From: Treponema rectale
Lineage (GTDB): Bacteria > Spirochaetota > Spirochaetia > Treponematales > Treponemataceae
Length of the DNA: 64,000 bases
Reading direction: 5' to 3'
NCBI RefSeq assembly: GCF_014202035.1
Contig: NZ_JACHFR010000002.1
Coordinates: forward strand, 186,001-250,000
The notes beneath the pieces are model-generated. The model made no database searches, was not told the DNA's origin, and saw only the letters and a list, made by a program, of their open reading frames with translations. This document shows positions 35,936 to 44,678 of the stretch, piece after piece. The position numbers and the translations under genes were made by a program. How positions within the stretch are numbered: position 1 is the first letter of the stretch; each line of letters begins with the position of its first letter.

Positions 35936-36964
35936 ATGAAAAACGTAATCCTTGGTTCCACAGGAATCTCTACCCTAAAAAATGCATTGGGCTGTCTTCC
36001 CCTTCAAAGAGATTCTACAGAAGATGCTGTTAAACTTATCCGCCGTGCCTATGAAGCAGGATGGACTTTTTTTGACACTGCGCGTTTTTATACCGACAGC
36101 GAAGAAAAACTCGGACTTGCATTTGAAGGCATCCGTGAAAAAGTTTTTATTGCAACAAAAACAATGTGTAAGACTCCGGAAGAATTCTGGAACCAGCTGA
36201 ACACATCCCTTACAAACCTTAAAACAGATTACGTCGATCTTTATCAGTTTCATAACCCGGCCTTCTGTCCTAAACCAGGTGACGGTAGCGGACTATACGA
36301 AGCAATGCTGGAAGCAAAAGCCCAGGGAAAAATCCGCCACATCGGAATCACAAACCACAGGCTTAATGTTGCACAGGAAGCTATAGAAAGCGGTCTATAC
36401 GAAACCCTTCAATTTCCCTTCTGCTACCTGTCTACAGAAAAAGAACTCAATCTCGTAAAACAATGCAGAGAAAAAAACATGGGCTTCATTGCAATGAAAG
36501 CTCTCTCCGGGGGATTAATTACAAACGCTGCCGCTGCATATGCATACATAAATCAGTTTGACAACGTGCTCCCTATCTGGGGAATTCAACGAATGTCTGA
36601 ACTTGAAGAATTTATTTCTTTCCAGAAAAAAGAACCGGAATATTCCGGAGAAATTAAGCAGCTTGTAGAAAAAGACAGACAGGAATTATGCGGAAGTTTC
36701 TGCCGTGGCTGCGGTTACTGCATGCCTTGTCCTCAAAAAATAGAAATAAACAACTGCGCCCGCATGTCATTAATGTTAAGGCGAGCCCCAAGTGCTTCCT
36801 GGTTAAATGAAGAATGGCAGAAAAAAATGTCCCTCATTACAACCTGCATACACTGCAACAAATGCTCTTCTCACTGCCCGTACGGTCTGGATACACCTAA
36901 ACTGCTTCAGGAAAACTACATCGACTATCAGGAAGTTCTTGCCGGAAGAAGAAGCGTCTCTTAA
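35936..36964 (+). CDS. Aldo/keto reductase with C-terminal 4Fe-4S domain
   Basis: This 342-aa protein has an aldo/keto reductase TIM barrel (about 1-240, with AYEAGWTFFDTARFYTDSE and its catalytic Asp and Tyr, and IRHIGITNHRL). A ferredoxin-like tail follows: CRGCGYCMPCPQKIEIN near 243-260 and TTCIHCNKCSSHCPYGLD near 300-317. This Fe-S aldo/keto reductase group is common in anaerobes, where the clusters probably feed electrons to the barrel. The substrate is unknown. GGAG precedes the ATG. Its last codons abut the repeat region at 36965. Confidence 0.85.
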   Translation: MKNVILGSTGISTLKNALGCLPLQRDSTEDAVKLIRRAYEAGWTFFDTARFYTDSEEKLGLAFEGIREKVFIATKTMCKTPEEFWNQLNTSLTNLKTDYVDLYQFHNPAFCPKPGDGSGLYEAMLEAKAQGKIRHIGITNHRLNVAQEAIESGLYETLQFPFCYLSTEKELNLVKQCREKNMGFIAMKALSGGLITNAAAAYAYINQFDNVLPIWGIQRMSELEEFISFQKKEPEYSGEIKQLVEKDRQELCGSFCRGCGYCMPCPQKIEINNCARMSLMLRRAPSASWLNEEWQKKMSLITTCIHCNKCSSHCPYGLDTPKLLQENYIDYQEVLAGRRSVS

Positions 36965-37232
36965 TGCGGGCGTCCCCTGCCTGCCGGCAGGTCGGCTGTT
37001 CCGCCCTTCGCTCACCGCTCATCCCTGAGAGGGGATGACCAATAAGTTCAAAAAGTGTCATTTTCGGGCTTAACCCGAAAATCCCCCTGCATGAGATTGC
37101 CGCATCAAGTGCGGCAATGACAGGATGTCGAGCACGGCAATGACAGGGTATCAAGCACGGCAATGACTCATACTTTTTGGACAGCCCCTCTCAGGGACTG
37201 CTGCGCAGGGGCTCCATAGCCTGACGCAGAAT
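36963..37232. repeat. Interspersed repeat with terminal inverted repeats and CGGCAATGAC units
   Basis: CCCTGAGAGGGG (37023-37034) is inverted as CCCCTCTCAGGG (37185-37196). Inside are AGTTCAAAAAGTGTCATTTT and three units ending in CGGCAATGAC. The inner part is strongly similar to 47059-47354. A further palindrome, CCTGCCGGCAGG, lies at about 36977-36988. The first bases after the aldo/keto reductase stop, AATGCGGGCGTCC, occur inverted at about 2029-2041. No gene is seen here. It occupies the gap between aldo/keto reductase and EttA. Confidence 0.75.
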
Positions 37233-38996
37233 TTATCTTGTAAGCTTACGGTAAACTGTCTTATGAGGATGATCATCATCAATGCCAAGTTCCTTCTTGC
37301 GCCACTCGGCATATTCACTCCAGTTACCTTCAAACCATTTAACTTCTGAATTATTTTCAAAGGCAAGAATATGTGTACAGATACGGTCAAGGAAGTAGCG
37401 GTCATGGCTTACAACAAGAACGACACCTGCAAATGAATTAATTGCTTCTTCAAGAGAACGGGTTGTTGCAATATCAAGATCGTTTGTAGGTTCATCAAGG
37501 AGAAGAACGTTTCCAGCTTCCTTAAACATAAGACCCATGTTGAGGCGGTTGCGTTCACCACCAGAAAGTACGCTTATCTTTTTATTCTGCTCTGCACTTG
37601 AGAAGTTAAACCATGAACAGTAAGCATGTGCGTTTATTTCGCGGACACCTCCGTTAAGCGGACGACCCTTTTCATCAACAGCACCAAGCTTTATTAAATC
37701 AGAACCGCCGCTTAAAGTTTCATAAATCGTCTTGTTCATATCAAGCTTGGAACGCATCTGATCAACATAAACCAGCTTTACTGTTTCTCCGATTTTAATA
37801 TTTCCGGAATCAGGTTTTTCTTCACCAAGAGTTCCGTCAGGAAGTTCAACCTTCTGACCGGCAGCAGTTGCAATCATTTTAAACAGAGTTGTCTTACCTG
37901 CACCGTTCGGTCCGACAATACCCACAACAGCACCAGCCGGAATATGGAAATCAAGGTCTTCAAAAAGCACTCTGTCATCAAAAGACTTTGTAATTTTTTC
38001 TGCATCAATAACTACATTACCGAGACGAGGTCCTGCAGGAATTGAAATCTGCGTATCCTTAAGCTGAATGCGTTTTGATTCTTCAGCAAGAAGCTGTTCG
38101 TATTTAGTGATATGTTCCTTATGTTTAGCCTGACGTCCCTTAGCACCTGCATGAATCCATTCCAATTCTTCCTGCATTTCGCGGCGGCGGGTTGAAGCCT
38201 GCTTTTCTTCAAGAGCCATTCTCTTTTCTTTAGCTTCAAGCCATTCAGAATAATTACCCTTAAACGGATAACCTTCACCACGGTCCATTTCAAGAATCCA
38301 GCCTGCAACATTATCAAGGAAGTAGCGGTCGTGAGTAATAGCAATAATTGTTCCAGGATAATTCTGAAGATGACGCTCAAGCCAAGCAACAGTTTCTGCA
38401 TCAAGGTGGTTTGTAGGTTCATCAAGAAGAAGAATATCCGGCTGCTGAAGAAGAAGGCGGCACAGTGCAACACGGCGGCGTTCACCTCCGGAAAGCACGT
38501 CTACAACCTGATCTGCCGGCGGACAGCGTAAAGCATCCATTGCAAGTTCAAGATTAGCATCAAGATTCCATGCATCTGCTGCATCAAGTTTTTCCTGAAG
38601 TTCAGCCTGACGGGCACACAATTTATCAAAGTCAGCATCTGGATCACCAAAAGCTTCATTTACTTTATCAAATTCTTCAAGAAGGTCTGTTATAGGTTTT
38701 ACGCCTTCCTTAACGATTTCCATTACAGTCTTGCCAGGTTCAAGATAAGGTTCCTGCTCCAGATAACCCATTGAATATCCCTTTTCAAGATGGGTTTCTC
38801 CTGTATATTCAGTATCAATTCCCGCAAAGATTTTAAAGAGAGAAGATTTACCGGCACCGTTTTCACCAATGACACCGATTTTTGCACCATAATAATATGA
38901 AATGCTTATGTCCTTTAAAACAACTTTTGTTCCATACGCGCGGGAAACGCGATCCATCGTGTAAATAATTTTCTTATCGTCTACTGTTTTAGCCAT
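37233..38996 (-). CDS. ettA: EttA, energy-dependent translational throttle (ABC-F ATPase)
   Basis: This 587-aa protein has two ABC ATPase domains with Walker A motifs GENGAGKSSLFK (near 42) and GPNGAGKTTLFK (near 362). The signature motifs are LSGGERRRVALCR and LSGGERNRLNMGL, and both halves have LLLDEPTN. The linker includes the ABC-F tRNA-interaction region with RRREMQEELEWIHAGAKGR. This layout and length match EttA, which binds the ribosomal E site and couples translation to energy level. AGGA precedes the ATG. It is a single-gene unit. Confidence 0.93.
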   Translation of the reverse strand: MAKTVDDKKIIYTMDRVSRAYGTKVVLKDISISYYYGAKIGVIGENGAGKSSLFKIFAGIDTEYTGETHLEKGYSMGYLEQEPYLEPGKTVMEIVKEGVKPITDLLEEFDKVNEAFGDPDADFDKLCARQAELQEKLDAADAWNLDANLELAMDALRCPPADQVVDVLSGGERRRVALCRLLLQQPDILLLDEPTNHLDAETVAWLERHLQNYPGTIIAITHDRYFLDNVAGWILEMDRGEGYPFKGNYSEWLEAKEKRMALEEKQASTRRREMQEELEWIHAGAKGRQAKHKEHITKYEQLLAEESKRIQLKDTQISIPAGPRLGNVVIDAEKITKSFDDRVLFEDLDFHIPAGAVVGIVGPNGAGKTTLFKMIATAAGQKVELPDGTLGEEKPDSGNIKIGETVKLVYVDQMRSKLDMNKTIYETLSGGSDLIKLGAVDEKGRPLNGGVREINAHAYCSWFNFSSAEQNKKISVLSGGERNRLNMGLMFKEAGNVLLLDEPTNDLDIATTRSLEEAINSFAGVVLVVSHDRYFLDRICTHILAFENNSEVKWFEGNWSEYAEWRKKELGIDDDHPHKTVYRKLTR

Positions 38997-39178
38997 ATTC
39001 CTATTTTAGAGGAGAAAGTCAGTTTAGTAAATAAAGAAAGCCGTAACATAAATCAAAGTACCATGTTCTAAAATCAGGGGGAAGATTTTCTCAAAATTGC
39101 ATAATCTGTAAAAATATTATGCTCCGGAGAAAATTTTGCGATATAATTTAATAGAAAATATTTTTTACGGAGTTAGAC

Positions 39179-41026
39179 ATGAAAATATTTAATCTTTATT
39201 CAAAAGGAATCCTTCTTGCAGCAGGCCTGTTTACCTTTTCGGGCTGTGGTTTTCTTGATTTTACTGAAAACGAAACTACTGAATACTATGCCAGTGACGA
39301 AGATACAGATTTTGTAAAAACTTTAGGTTCAGCAAATACAATTACCCTTGAAAACGTTAAGGGAAAAACCATTCTTTACGTAAACTATAATGAAAGTTCT
39401 TCATCAACTGTAAGCTCCAATAACCTGCGCTATCTGTCTTCTTCCACAGGATTAAACACTTCTACCTCCGGAATAACAGCAAGAACAGCTGATGCAGAAG
39501 AAGTTACATATGAAGATACAGAACTTAAAGAACCTGCAATAAAACACTTCATTCCAAAATCAGATATGGGAAAAGTCACAGCCTCCGGTGATCGTTCTGC
39601 TGTTATAACTGAACCAAGATTTTCAACTGTAAGCGCCAGTGATTTTACTGTAGGTGAAACAAAATCAATATTTGTTGATACAAACTCTTCAATATCCAGC
39701 TTTGCAAAAAAAACCGCCACGCTTTACGCAAAAAACTCTTTCTGCCTTGTATGGGTAGTCTCCGGATATACAACAACAAACTCTGCCAGCGGTAAATATG
39801 TAAACACCGCAGTCGCTGAATACATAGCAGAAAAATTTGCCAGCCTTTATAACCATGAACGCGCAGTATTTGGTGAAGAAGGCGAACTCCTTATTCACGA
39901 AACTTCTTCAGGCTCAGGCTATATATCTGAAACCGAAATGAAAGATGGAGACAGTCCTACAGGTTCCCTTGTAAATATCGTAATTTACGATATCGGTAAT
40001 GACTACAAAGATGACAACACCAGCGGTGTAGTCGGATATTTTTATTCAAAAGATTACTGGGTTCCTGCATCAAACAGCACGACAATGGCTCAATATTCTA
40101 ATGAAGGAAAATACTTCTATCTGGACTCATCATTCTGCAACTACGTAAGTTCTTCAAGCTCTGTTGACCTTAACTCCGTCAAATATGCTGGAGTTAAAGA
40201 TTCAGAAGGTAACTCCATTGCCAGCGATACAGCCCTTACTACCCTCTTCCATGAATTCCAGCACATGATCAATTATAATCAGAAAGATTACGGCTCTGTA
40301 GAAACCTGGTATAACGAAATGCTTTCCATGCTTGCCGAAGATATGTTTGCCACAGGGCTTGGAGTAAGTGAAGATGATGCTCCGTGGGGTGCACGCTTTC
40401 CTGCATTCAATTCCTACTATTTTACTTCGGGAATTGATGAATACCGCACTGACGATCTTACAGTATATTCCTATTCAACAGCATATGCTTTTGGAGCCTG
40501 GCTTGCCCGTGAATTTGGCGGACCGGAACTTGTAAGCTTAATCAGCCAGAATGAATATACCGGTATGGATTCCATAAGAAATGCAATCTATGAACTTACA
40601 GGAGAAAATCTTTCTGCAAACCAGCTTCGCAGAAGATTCATTCAGGCCTGTGCCTTCAGAAATGATTTTGCCGCTGCCAATGACCTGCCAACCCTTAATA
40701 AGGATGCAGGCGGATCAATAACAGAAGATACCTTCACCAGCGTAATGAATGCCCTTGATATTTATTCCTCTGACTATGTACTTTCTGACACCGGAGTTTC
40801 ATCACAACTGGGTCCTGCAATCTATAAAAACAAATCTTATCCAGGCTCAGTACGCGTCAACGGTACTACTTATAATCTGTCAGCATTAAGGCCTCACGGC
40901 TTCCAGATTCACTATGCAGGGGTTGCCTCCAGTGATACTGTCACCCTTAATTTTACAAGCCGTAAAAATTCCAGTGAAGATGTAATAATCCTTATTCAGG
41001 ATGAATTTGACAATACAGTCAACTAA
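39179..41026 (+). CDS. Surface lipoprotein metalloprotease (M30/hyicolysin-like)
   Basis: The 615-aa protein has a lipoprotein signal (FTFSGC at about residue 22) and, in the middle, LTTLFHEFQHMINYNQKD. The HExxH there (HEFQH) is the zinc-binding motif of gluzincin-type proteases. The Glu-rich following stretch WYNEMLSMLAEDMF fits the third ligand of the M30 (hyicolysin) family, which is common in treponemal lipoproteins. It is probably a cell-surface protease acting on host or matrix protein. GGAG precedes the ATG. The M29 aminopeptidase gene follows 42 bases later. Confidence 0.78.
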   Translation: MKIFNLYSKGILLAAGLFTFSGCGFLDFTENETTEYYASDEDTDFVKTLGSANTITLENVKGKTILYVNYNESSSSTVSSNNLRYLSSSTGLNTSTSGITARTADAEEVTYEDTELKEPAIKHFIPKSDMGKVTASGDRSAVITEPRFSTVSASDFTVGETKSIFVDTNSSISSFAKKTATLYAKNSFCLVWVVSGYTTTNSASGKYVNTAVAEYIAEKFASLYNHERAVFGEEGELLIHETSSGSGYISETEMKDGDSPTGSLVNIVIYDIGNDYKDDNTSGVVGYFYSKDYWVPASNSTTMAQYSNEGKYFYLDSSFCNYVSSSSSVDLNSVKYAGVKDSEGNSIASDTALTTLFHEFQHMINYNQKDYGSVETWYNEMLSMLAEDMFATGLGVSEDDAPWGARFPAFNSYYFTSGIDEYRTDDLTVYSYSTAYAFGAWLAREFGGPELVSLISQNEYTGMDSIRNAIYELTGENLSANQLRRRFIQACAFRNDFAAANDLPTLNKDAGGSITEDTFTSVMNALDIYSSDYVLSDTGVSSQLGPAIYKNKSYPGSVRVNGTTYNLSALRPHGFQIHYAGVASSDTVTLNFTSRKNSSEDVIILIQDEFDNTVN

Positions 41027-41068
41027 AGTATATGGTATTTCTAAAAATATAATTTTAAGGAAGCCATT

Positions 41069-42172
41069 ATGAGTATATTTTCACCAAAAGAAAAAACACC
41101 GGCTCAGACAGTTGTAGAAGATGTTTGTAAAATAAAAAAAGGAGAAACAGTTTTAATTATCGCAAATCCTGAAACTAATTTAATTGCTCAGGATTTATAT
41201 ACTGCTGCCTGCGAAAGCGGTGCAAAGCCGACTCTTATATTCCAGCAGAAAAAATCCTCAATGGATGCAGCAGAAGCAGCTGTTGTAGGTGCAATAAAAT
41301 CAGAACCGGACGTATGTTTTTCTATCAGTGCCGTAAAACTTGGCAAAGACAAAGAAGCCCAGGCAAATCCGTATAAAACAGAAGACGGAAAATCTTACGA
41401 CAGTACCTTTGATTATCTTATGGACGGAAAAAAGACCATGCGTGCCGTATGGACACCGGGACTTACTCAGGATATGTTCAACAGAACCGTACAGATTGAT
41501 TACAAACTTCTGGCTGAGCGCTGCAAAAAAATCTGCGAAAAATACAAAAATGCAGTAAGCGTACATGTTACGGCTCCTGGAGGAACCGATGTCATCATTA
41601 ATGTAGAAGGAAGACAGGGACTTACAGACGACGGTGATTTTTCAAAACCTGGTACCGGCGGAAACATTCCTGCAGGAGAAGTGTTTATAAGTCCAGTTGT
41701 CGGAAAAACCCACGGCCGTATTGTTTATGACGGAAGCATGACTTTCAGTGACGGAGATTCAATTCTCGAGACACCGATTGATGTAAGAATAGAAAACGGA
41801 TACATCACAGATATTTCCGGCGGAGAAGAAGCTAAGCGTCTTTTAAAGGATATTACAGCTGCCGAAAAAGCTGCCATAGAAATGGAAAGCAAAGGAACTC
41901 TTCCAAAAGGACAGGGGGAATTCTATGCAAAAAATGCCCGTGGAATCGGAGAACTGGGTATAGGACTTAATCCTAATGCAACAATTACAGGCAACATGCT
42001 TGAAGACGAAAAAGCATTCCGTACCTGTCACTTTGCAATCGGAGAAAATTACGACGGTGACGGTAATGCACTCATTCATTTTGACGGAGTTGTCCGTAAT
42101 CCTACAATCGTAATTTCATACAGCGATAAAACTGAATTTACCGTATTAAAAAACGGAGAACTTCAGATATAA
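41069..42172 (+). CDS. M29-family aminopeptidase
   Basis: This 367-aa cytoplasmic protein is recognised by the M29 metal-binding layout. GEVFISPVVGKTHGRIVYDGS contains the Glu that starts the cluster. Further ligands are in ARGIGELGIGLNPNA, in CHFAIGENYDGDGNALIHFDGVV (the Glu/His pair) and in the terminal NPTI region. It lacks a signal peptide. M29 enzymes remove N-terminal residues from peptides, fitting its place just after the surface protease gene. AAGGA precedes the ATG. Confidence 0.82.
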   Translation: MSIFSPKEKTPAQTVVEDVCKIKKGETVLIIANPETNLIAQDLYTAACESGAKPTLIFQQKKSSMDAAEAAVVGAIKSEPDVCFSISAVKLGKDKEAQANPYKTEDGKSYDSTFDYLMDGKKTMRAVWTPGLTQDMFNRTVQIDYKLLAERCKKICEKYKNAVSVHVTAPGGTDVIINVEGRQGLTDDGDFSKPGTGGNIPAGEVFISPVVGKTHGRIVYDGSMTFSDGDSILETPIDVRIENGYITDISGGEEAKRLLKDITAAEKAAIEMESKGTLPKGQGEFYAKNARGIGELGIGLNPNATITGNMLEDEKAFRTCHFAIGENYDGDGNALIHFDGVVRNPTIVISYSDKTEFTVLKNGELQI

Positions 42173-42195
42173 ATAAATTTCAGCAGGAGATGAAA

Positions 42196-42393
42196 ATGAA
42201 AAAATTACTTCTTACAGGCAGCATACTTTTAATATTTGCAGGATGCTGTTCTTCAAAAAAAGACGCCGGTTTGCCGGCAGATCAGTCTCCTGCTGAAGCT
42301 TTACAGATACAGGACAGCACAGCCAGACCAGGCGAAGGCGGAGGTTCAGGGGCTGTTGACGGTATGACAGATGTTTTAGTTGAACAGAATTAA
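42196..42393 (+). CDS. Small lipoprotein
   Basis: This 65-aa protein has a lipoprotein signal (KKLLLTGSILLIFAGCCSS, lipidated Cys near residue 17) and a short acidic, Gly-rich mature part (GEGGGSGAVDG). The ATG at 42196 is chosen because AGGAG lies 6 bases upstream; another ATG at 42190 is too close to that site. The stop codon abuts the stop of the opposing FliG-like gene. The function is unknown. Confidence 0.65.
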   Translation: MKKLLLTGSILLIFAGCCSSKKDAGLPADQSPAEALQIQDSTARPGEGGGSGAVDGMTDVLVEQN

Positions 42394-42789
42394 CTATTCA
42401 TCAAGCCAGCTTTTTAAAACGTTTGTTACAATATCCGGATTATCACGAAGCTTCTTTATATAATCCGGATCAAGATTAGTACGTCTGGCAGTTTCAAAAT
42501 CACTAAGTTCTTTTACGGCAAAACCTTTTTTCTTTCCCCATTCATAAAAAAATTCAAGAACAGAGTTTTCCCGCTTTACCATTTTTTCATTATCCGGATT
42601 ATATTCACCAAGAGCCGATATTTCTTCCGTAAGTCGTTTAACCTGCTGCGGCTTGAGTTTAAGTTTTTTATATATTGTACTGGCAACACTATGTCCTTCT
42701 GGAGATGCTCCGATTTCACACAGCAGGATTGCTGCTTTCTGAGGACCTGTAAGCCTTAAAGCGCCGTCACCGACTTTAGTAAATTCCAT
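42394..42789 (-). CDS. Small FliG N-terminal-domain-like protein
   Basis: The 131-aa protein starts with LTGPQKAAILLCEIGASPEG, very close to the first motif of FliG (LTGxQKAAILLxxLG). The region VASTIYKKLKLKPQQVKRLTEE matches its next helices. The middle and C-terminal FliG domains are absent. Spirochaetes often carry extra FliG-like proteins; this one might bind MS-ring or motor components, or act elsewhere. There is no clear ribosome-binding site. It converges directly on the small lipoprotein gene. Confidence 0.65.
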   Translation of the reverse strand: MEFTKVGDGALRLTGPQKAAILLCEIGASPEGHSVASTIYKKLKLKPQQVKRLTEEISALGEYNPDNEKMVKRENSVLEFFYEWGKKKGFAVKELSDFETARRTNLDPDYIKKLRDNPDIVTNVLKSWLDE

Positions 42790-42873
42790 AATTTAATAAT
42801 ACCGCATCTGAAATAGAATGTCATGTAAAAGCATATTCAAAATTTTAAATTTAGTGATATCATCTATAAAATT

Positions 42874-43350
42874 ATGGAAAACAAATTTTACGATAACGGA
42901 CTTCATTTTGAATGCCAGCGCTGCTCTTACTGCTGCGGTCACTCACCAGGATTTGTGTATCTTTCAAAAAGAGACCTGCTTACTCTCTGCACTCACTTCA
43001 ATCTGAACATAGATGTTTTTGTAAAAAAATACTGCCGCTGGGCCGGATACTATGAAGGCAAAACCGTCCTGGCTTTATTTGAAAAAAAGAATTACGACTG
43101 CATTCTCTGGAACAACGGCTGCTCAGCCTATGAAGCCCGTCCTGTACAATGCTCGGCTTATCCATTCTGGTCCTGGATGATTGCAGATAAAACCACCTGG
43201 AATGAATGTGCCGCAGACTGTCCCGGAATGAACAAAGGCAGACTCTGGTCCAAAGAACAGATAGAAAAAGCTTCAAAAGAAAGTGATGAAAATATTCCCA
43301 TAACAAAAGAAGAAGTTGAACTGCTTATAAAACAGCAGCAGGATTCTTAA
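42874..43350 (+). CDS. YkgJ-family cysteine cluster protein
   Basis: This 158-aa protein has the YkgJ (CxxCxxCC) motif: ECQRCSYCCGHSPGFVYLS near residue 12, with ECAADCPGM further on and CSAYEARPVQCSAYPFWSW in between. These cysteines probably hold a zinc or Fe-S site; the function of the family is unclear. It is divergent from the FliG-like gene, and a TATAAA box lies very close to its ATG. Confidence 0.8.
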   Translation: MENKFYDNGLHFECQRCSYCCGHSPGFVYLSKRDLLTLCTHFNLNIDVFVKKYCRWAGYYEGKTVLALFEKKNYDCILWNNGCSAYEARPVQCSAYPFWSWMIADKTTWNECAADCPGMNKGRLWSKEQIEKASKESDENIPITKEEVELLIKQQQDS

Positions 43351-43360
43351 CTTTTAATTA

Positions 43361-43410
43361 TTGACAAATGTCAGAAATATCCGTAGATTATCATAAATGA
43401 CATTTGTCAA
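43361..43410 (+). promoter_or_regulatory. Promoter of the DUF134-NifX gene with paired palindromes
   Basis: TTGACA at 43361-43366 is followed after 17 bases by TAGATT (43384-43389). TTGACAAATGTCA (43361-43373) and its inverted copy TGACATTTGTCAA (43398-43410) flank the core, with centres 36-37 bp apart. Each is close to self-symmetric (TGACA-N2-TGTCA). This is a likely operator for the regulator encoded downstream. Confidence 0.6.
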
Positions 43411-43427
43411 TAATAATGGAGGTCAGA

Positions 43428-44201
43428 TTGCCGCGCCCCGTCAGATGCAGACAGATTAATTCCCTGCCAGAATTCTGGAGTTTTATTCCGGAAGAAGGTT
43501 GTACCGGAGAATGCATAAACATGACTCTGGATGAATTAGAAACAATCCGGCTTTTAGACTGTGCTTCACTTACACAGGAAGAATGTGCTGCCAGAATGAA
43601 TGTAGCAAGAACAACTGTTACCGCATTATATGAATCAGCACGAAAAAAAGTTGCAGACTGTCTTCTAAACGGAAAGCGTCTTGTTATTTCAGGCGGTTCA
43701 TGGCAATTGAGTAAAAAACCAAAAATACCTCAAAGCTTAAAAAAGAAAGGAGTACACATTATGAGAATTGCAGTTACTTTTGAAAACGATTCAGTCTTCC
43801 AGCATTTCGGTCATACTGAACAGTTTAAAATCTATGACGCAGAAGAAAACAAAATAATAAAGTCAGAAGTTGTTTCTACAAACGGACAGGGTCATGGAGC
43901 TCTTGCAGGTTTCTTAAAAACAGCAGGCGTTGATGTACTTATCTGCGGAGGAATCGGCGGAGGTGCACAGGCAGCACTTGCAGAAGCCGGAATAAAACTT
44001 TTTGGCGGTGTAAACGGAAACGCTGATGATGCAGTAAACGCTTTCTTAAACGGTAACCTTAAATATAATCCTGATGTCAAATGCTCTCACCACGGAGAAG
44101 GTCATGAACACAACTGCGGTTCTTCATCACATTCATGCGGCTCACACAATGCAGTTTCCACAAACGAACATAAAGGAATTCTCAATCCCTTATCAAAATA
44201 A
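43428..44201 (+). CDS. DUF134 DNA-binding protein fused to a NifX/NifB-type Fe-Mo cofactor-binding domain
   Basis: The 257-aa protein starts at TTG (43428) with GGAGG five bases upstream and the sequence PRPVRCRQINSLPEFWSFIP. The N-terminal DUF134 domain has a sigma70-region-4-like HTH (LDELETIRLLDCASLTQEECA, then MNVARTTVTALYESARKK). After a basic linker, the second domain starts MRIAVTFENDSVFQHFGHTE and contains DVLICGGIGGGAQAAL, the dinitrogenase Fe-Mo cofactor-binding fold. A His/Cys tail (SHHGEGHEHNCGSSSHSCGSH) could bind metal or a cluster. It may sense Fe-S or metal status; this is inferred. Confidence 0.85.
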   Translation: MPRPVRCRQINSLPEFWSFIPEEGCTGECINMTLDELETIRLLDCASLTQEECAARMNVARTTVTALYESARKKVADCLLNGKRLVISGGSWQLSKKPKIPQSLKKKGVHIMRIAVTFENDSVFQHFGHTEQFKIYDAEENKIIKSEVVSTNGQGHGALAGFLKTAGVDVLICGGIGGGAQAALAEAGIKLFGGVNGNADDAVNAFLNGNLKYNPDVKCSHHGEGHEHNCGSSSHSCGSHNAVSTNEHKGILNPLSK

Positions 44202-44216
44202 AACCAGAGGTTAAAT

Positions 44217-44603
44217 ATGACTGCACAGGAAAGAGCAGACAAAGCTGCAATGTTAAAATCCAGCGGAATGTGTAACTGCTGTCAGGCTGTTGCATCAGTT
44301 TTTGCAGACACAGTTGACTTACCGCCAGAAACCCTCAGCCAGATTACAGCCGGCTTTGCCGTAGGCATGGGAACAATGGAAGCAACCTGCGGTGCATTAA
44401 TCGGAGCATCAATAATTGCAGGACTCCGCTCAAAAGGAAACGGAACAGTAAGACTTTCAAAACAGATATTAAGCAGTTTTAAAAACAAATGCGGTGCAAC
44501 AATCTGCAATGAACTCAAAGGGGTTAAAACCGGAAAAGTTTTATGTGAATGCAGCGAATGTGTAAGAAATGCTGTGCTCGCAGCAGAAGAAGTGCTGAAT
44601 TAA
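44217..44603 (+). CDS. C_GCAxxG_C_C-family protein
   Basis: This 128-aa protein carries the family's cysteines: GMCNCCQAV (about 17-25), GMGTMEATCGALIGA near 60, KCGATICNELKG near 98, and a C-terminal CECSECV. The CGALxG block gives the family its name. It is a redox-type family of unknown function, often encoded beside metal or Fe-S regulators, and here lies 15 bases after the DUF134-NifX gene. GAGG precedes the ATG, and a strong terminator follows. Confidence 0.82.
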   Translation: MTAQERADKAAMLKSSGMCNCCQAVASVFADTVDLPPETLSQITAGFAVGMGTMEATCGALIGASIIAGLRSKGNGTVRLSKQILSSFKNKCGATICNELKGVKTGKVLCECSECVRNAVLAAEEVLN

Positions 44604-44623
44604 AAATTCATGTCTTTATAAAG

Positions 44624-44676
44624 GAATCACACTGAACCTGTTCTGTATAAAAAAGTTTCAGTGTGATTTTTTTTTT
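44624..44676. terminator. Terminator between the C_GCAxxG_C_C and CDF genes
   Basis: AATCACACTGAAC pairs with GTTTCAGTGTGATT around a 17-base loop, then a T tract follows. It lies just beyond the stop of the CDF gene on the other strand and may serve both. Confidence 0.75.
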
Positions 44677-44678
44677 AC

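Noticed and set aside
37090-37190. CRISPR-like array in the CGGCAATGAC repeats
   Set aside because: Units are short, irregularly spaced and lie inside an inverted-repeat element; no spacers of even length and no cas genes are present.
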